A model generated the notes under the pieces. The model made no database searches and was not told where the DNA came from. It saw only the letters and a program-made list of their open reading frames with translations. A stretch of 26,472 nt of DNA from an uncultured Eubacteriales bacterium (GTDB lineage Bacteria; Bacillota; Clostridia; Lachnospirales; Bianqueaceae): positions 1 to 26,472 of the forward strand of contig CABUPM010000021.1 in assembly GCA_902493345.1 (NCBI GenBank), given 5' to 3'. Each line of letters begins with the position of its first letter. Position 1 is the first letter of the stretch. A program made the position numbers and the translations under genes. Below are positions 24,374 to 26,472 of this stretch, piece by piece.

Positions 24374-25789
24374 ATGGGAGGATTTTTTGGAGTTGCATCT
24401 AAGACGGATTGCGTATTTGATCTGTTTTTCGGAACGGACTATCATTCTCACCTGGGCACACGTCGGGCCGGAATGGTGGTGTATAGTCCTGAAAAGGGCT
24501 TTGACCGTTCGATTCACAACATTGAGAACGCGCCTTTCCGCACCAAATTCGATAAGGACATCGCCACTATGCAGGGACATCTGGGCATCGGATGTATCTC
24601 TGACTATGAGCCCCAGCCTCTAATCGTGCGTTCTCATCACGGCACCTACTCGATCGTTACCGTCGGCAAGATCAACAATACCGAGGAGCTTGTGGCCGAT
24701 GTCTTCCGGGACGGACACACACACTTTCTGGAAATGAGCGGCGGAGAGATCAACGCTACAGAGCTGGTCGCCGCCATCATCAATCAGCAGGATAACCTGA
24801 TCGACGGTCTGCGTTACGCGCAGGAAAAGATCGATGGTTCCATGACCATTCTCCTTTTGACCTCCCGCGGACTATATGCCGCCCGGGATAAGCTGGGCCG
24901 TACTCCCGTCGCGATCGGACACAAGGATGGCAGCTATTGCGTCTCCTTTGAGAGCTTCGCTTATCTGAACCTTGGTTATACACAGCACAAAGAGCTGGGC
25001 CCCGGCGAAATCGTTGTCGTTACTCCGGAAGGTGTCACAACTCTCTCCGCGCCCGGCAAAAAGATGAAGATCTGTACCTTCCTCTGGATCTATTACGGCT
25101 ACCCCTCCTCTTCTTATGAGGGCCTAAGCGTAGAGGAAGTCCGCTACCGCTGCGGCGCCGCTCTGGCACGCAGAGACCAGGACGAAAACCCGGAGATCCG
25201 CCCGGATATCGTAGCAGGTGTCCCCGATTCCGGTACACCACATGCGATCGGCTATGCCAACGCTTCCGGCATTCCTTTTTCCCGTCCCTTCATCAAATAT
25301 ACTCCGACCTGGCCGCGTTCCTTTATGCCTACGATTCAAAGCCAGCGCAACCTCATCGCCAAGATGAAGCTCATCCCGGTGCATGAATTGATTCAGGGAC
25401 GGAGCCTCCTGATGATCGATGACTCTATCGTCCGCGGTACTCAGCTGCGCGAAACGACTGAATTCCTGTATCAGAGCGGCGCCACCGCAGTACATATCCG
25501 TCCTGCCTGTCCCCCGCTCCTCTATGGCTGTAAATACCTGAACTTCTCCCGTTCCTCCTCGGACATGGACCTGATCACCCGCCGAGTGATCGCTAAATTA
25601 TCCGGCGGTGCTTCAGATCTGGATCTCTACGCCGATCCGGATACAGCGGAATACCACGCTATGCTGGAGGAGATCCGCAAGCAGCTGAATTTCACTTCGC
25701 TGCGCTATCACCGTCTGGATGACATGCTGGAATCCATCGGCATCGATCCGGACAAGCTCTGCACCTATTGCTGGAACGGCAAAGAATAA
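24374..25789 (+). CDS. PurF-like phosphoribosyltransferase lacking the glutaminase cysteine
   Basis: PurF makes phosphoribosylamine from PRPP and glutamine; its N-terminal glutaminase uses Cys right after the initiator Met. This 471-residue protein has PurF architecture but begins MGGFFGVASK, so that cysteine is Gly. Other glutaminase landmarks are changed too: the GHxRYSTxG region reads GHLGIGCISD, the NG oxyanion region reads TVGKINN, and the SDTE region reads INATE. The phosphoribosyltransferase half looks intact: VPDSGTPHAIGYA (about 283-295) and the PRPP loop IDDSIVRGTQ (348-357). Cysteines matching the Fe-S ligands of B. subtilis PurF appear retained (C234, C386, C463, C466). AAAGGAGAGATATC immediately before the ATG makes a different start unlikely. 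It may use free ammonia or have another role; a true PurF probably lies elsewhere. Confidence 0.85.
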   Translation: MGGFFGVASKTDCVFDLFFGTDYHSHLGTRRAGMVVYSPEKGFDRSIHNIENAPFRTKFDKDIATMQGHLGIGCISDYEPQPLIVRSHHGTYSIVTVGKINNTEELVADVFRDGHTHFLEMSGGEINATELVAAIINQQDNLIDGLRYAQEKIDGSMTILLLTSRGLYAARDKLGRTPVAIGHKDGSYCVSFESFAYLNLGYTQHKELGPGEIVVVTPEGVTTLSAPGKKMKICTFLWIYYGYPSSSYEGLSVEEVRYRCGAALARRDQDENPEIRPDIVAGVPDSGTPHAIGYANASGIPFSRPFIKYTPTWPRSFMPTIQSQRNLIAKMKLIPVHELIQGRSLLMIDDSIVRGTQLRETTEFLYQSGATAVHIRPACPPLLYGCKYLNFSRSSSDMDLITRRVIAKLSGGASDLDLYADPDTAEYHAMLEEIRKQLNFTSLRYHRLDDMLESIGIDPDKLCTYCWNGKE

Positions 25790-25799
25790 GTATCCAATC

Positions 25800-25832
25800 A
25801 AAAAGGCGATCCGCGCGCGGATCGCCTTTTTT
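25800..25832. terminator. Bidirectional intrinsic terminator
   Basis: AAAAGGCGATCCGCG and CGCGGATCGCCTTTT (25801-25815, 25816-25830) form a perfect 30-base palindrome, in practice a GC-rich stem with a CGCG loop. On the plus strand it runs into six T; on the minus strand into five T. It sits between the stops of the convergent PurF-like and dCMP deaminase genes and can serve both. Confidence 0.92.
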
Positions 25833-25836
25833 ACTT

Positions 25837-26325
25837 TTAATATCCCAGAACGCCTTCCAGAGATTCATCATTCTCAATCCAATCCTGTACATGGATGACA
25901 CGGTACTCGTCTACGCTATCCCGGATGATGACCGTCTCAATGCCCGCATTGATGACCATACGCTTACACATGGAACAGCTGTTGCTGTTGACGATATACT
26001 CGCCCGTCGAAGCCTCCGTCCCGACCAGATACATGGTCGCTCCGATCATCTTCTCTCTGGAAGCGCTGATGATCGCGTTTGCCTCCGCGTGCACGCTGCG
26101 GCAGAGTTCATAACGCTGTCCTCGCGGGATCTTAAGCTCCATCCGAATGCAGCGGTTGAGATCGCTGCAATTCTGCCGTCCCCTCGGCGCGCCGACATAG
26201 CCCGTAGAGACGATCTCATCATGATTGACGATCACCGCCCCATAATGTCTGCGCAGGCAGGTGCTGCGCTTGGCTACCGTCTCCGCGATATCCAGATAAT
26301 AATTGGTCTTATCTCTTCTCTGCAT
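25837..26325 (-). CDS. dCMP deaminase (ComEB-type cytidine/deoxycytidylate deaminase)
   Basis: dCMP deaminase converts dCMP to dUMP for thymidylate synthesis. The 162-residue product has the zinc deaminase motif SVHAEANAI (H79, catalytic E81) and SCSMCKRM (C117, C120), plus the N-terminal TGYVGAPRGRQNC segment typical of deoxycytidylate deaminases. The ribosome site is weak or distant (AGGA 5 bases, GGAGG 13 bases before the ATG). It has its own predicted promoter and ends at the shared bidirectional terminator. Confidence 0.93.
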   Translation of the reverse strand: MQRRDKTNYYLDIAETVAKRSTCLRRHYGAVIVNHDEIVSTGYVGAPRGRQNCSDLNRCIRMELKIPRGQRYELCRSVHAEANAIISASREKMIGATMYLVGTEASTGEYIVNSNSCSMCKRMVINAGIETVIIRDSVDEYRVIHVQDWIENDESLEGVLGY

Positions 26326-26361
26326 GATATCCTACAGGCCTCCTCCCAATCTCTTCATTTT

Positions 26362-26390
26362 ATTATACCGCATCCCGTACCGAAAAGCAA
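26362..26390 (-). promoter_or_regulatory. Promoter of the dCMP deaminase gene
   Basis: Minus-strand -35 TTGCTT (26385-26390), 17-base spacer, -10 TATAAT (26362-26367), about 37 bases before the ATG and downstream of the preceding gene's terminator. Confidence 0.72.
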
Positions 26391-26400
26391 GAGAGGGAAT

Positions 26401-26437
26401 ACAACAAAAGGAGCGTCCCTCTTATGAGAAACGCTCC
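26401..26437 (-). terminator. Intrinsic terminator of the next minus-strand gene
   Basis: On the minus strand GGAGCG...CGCTCC (26432-26437 and 26410-26415) forms a hairpin, extended inward by TCTC/GAG pairing, followed by TTTTGTTGT (26401-26409). It lies a few bases after a TAA at 26446-26448. Confidence 0.7.
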
Positions 26438-26445
26438 CCTGCTCT

Positions 26446-26472
26446 TTAACCCTTCAGAGAACCGATCATCAT
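26446..26472 (-). CDS. C-terminal end of an unidentified protein (start outside window)
   Basis: The last visible codons on the minus strand read MMIGSLKG then TAA, 8 bases before a hairpin terminator. Only eight residues are visible, so the product cannot be named. The call rests on the open frame ending just before the terminator. Confidence 0.4.
   Translation of the reverse strand: MMIGSLKG

Overview
This 26.5 kb window looks like the chromosome of an endospore-forming Clostridia member, most likely of the Lachnospiraceae type. The support is a Firmicutes-style division and cell-wall (dcw) cluster, a SpoVD-type penicillin-binding protein with a PASTA domain, SpoIIR, a meso-diaminopimelate type MurE, and gut-type carbohydrate genes (GH127, a mannonate dehydratase relic). 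No phage, insertion sequence, CRISPR array, tRNA or rRNA was seen. The assignment rests on gene content and remembered family motifs, not on a database search.

Region 1 (1-13107, minus strand) is the dcw cluster, transcribed mraZ, rsmH, ftsL, ftsI-type PBP, spoVD-type PBP, murE, murF, mraY, ftsW, ftsQ(divIB), ftsZ; ftsZ runs off the left edge. The cluster starts at a promoter overlapped by five TGGAG boxes at an exact 10-bp period, a textbook-looking MraZ operator. A terminator-like hairpin lies between ftsL and ftsI, and ftsZ has its own predicted promoter. murD, murG, murC and murB are absent from the places where B. subtilis carries murD and murG/murB. ftsZ, ftsQ and rsmH use non-AUG starts.

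Region 2 (13117-18063, minus strand) holds a heterodimeric ABC exporter (two overlapping half-transporters), then a MarR regulator and maf. The marR promoter is overlapped by a perfect 14-bp inverted repeat, probably its operator. An intrinsic terminator after maf separates this unit from dcw.

Region 3 (18072-21835, minus strand) is a carbohydrate-type operon: a GH127 beta-L-arabinofuranosidase, a PflX-like radical SAM protein, and a mannonate dehydratase-like gene broken by a frameshift and two internal losses. The GH127 promoter -35 box contains the stop codon of the upstream gene spoIIR.

Region 4 (21832-26472) has spoIIR (minus) diverging from a plus-strand operon aroD, ansA and a PurF-like protein. 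The PurF-like protein keeps its PRPP-binding site and putative Fe-S cysteines but has lost the glutaminase nucleophile and other N-terminal catalytic positions. It sits 17 bp downstream of an asparaginase, which releases ammonia. A bidirectional terminator separates it from a convergent dCMP deaminase gene, upstream of which lies the terminator of a further minus-strand gene outside the window.

There is no gene-free stretch longer than 300 bases. The candidates for something less described are the glutaminase-dead PurF paralogue beside an asparaginase, the MarR operator, and the MraZ box array.
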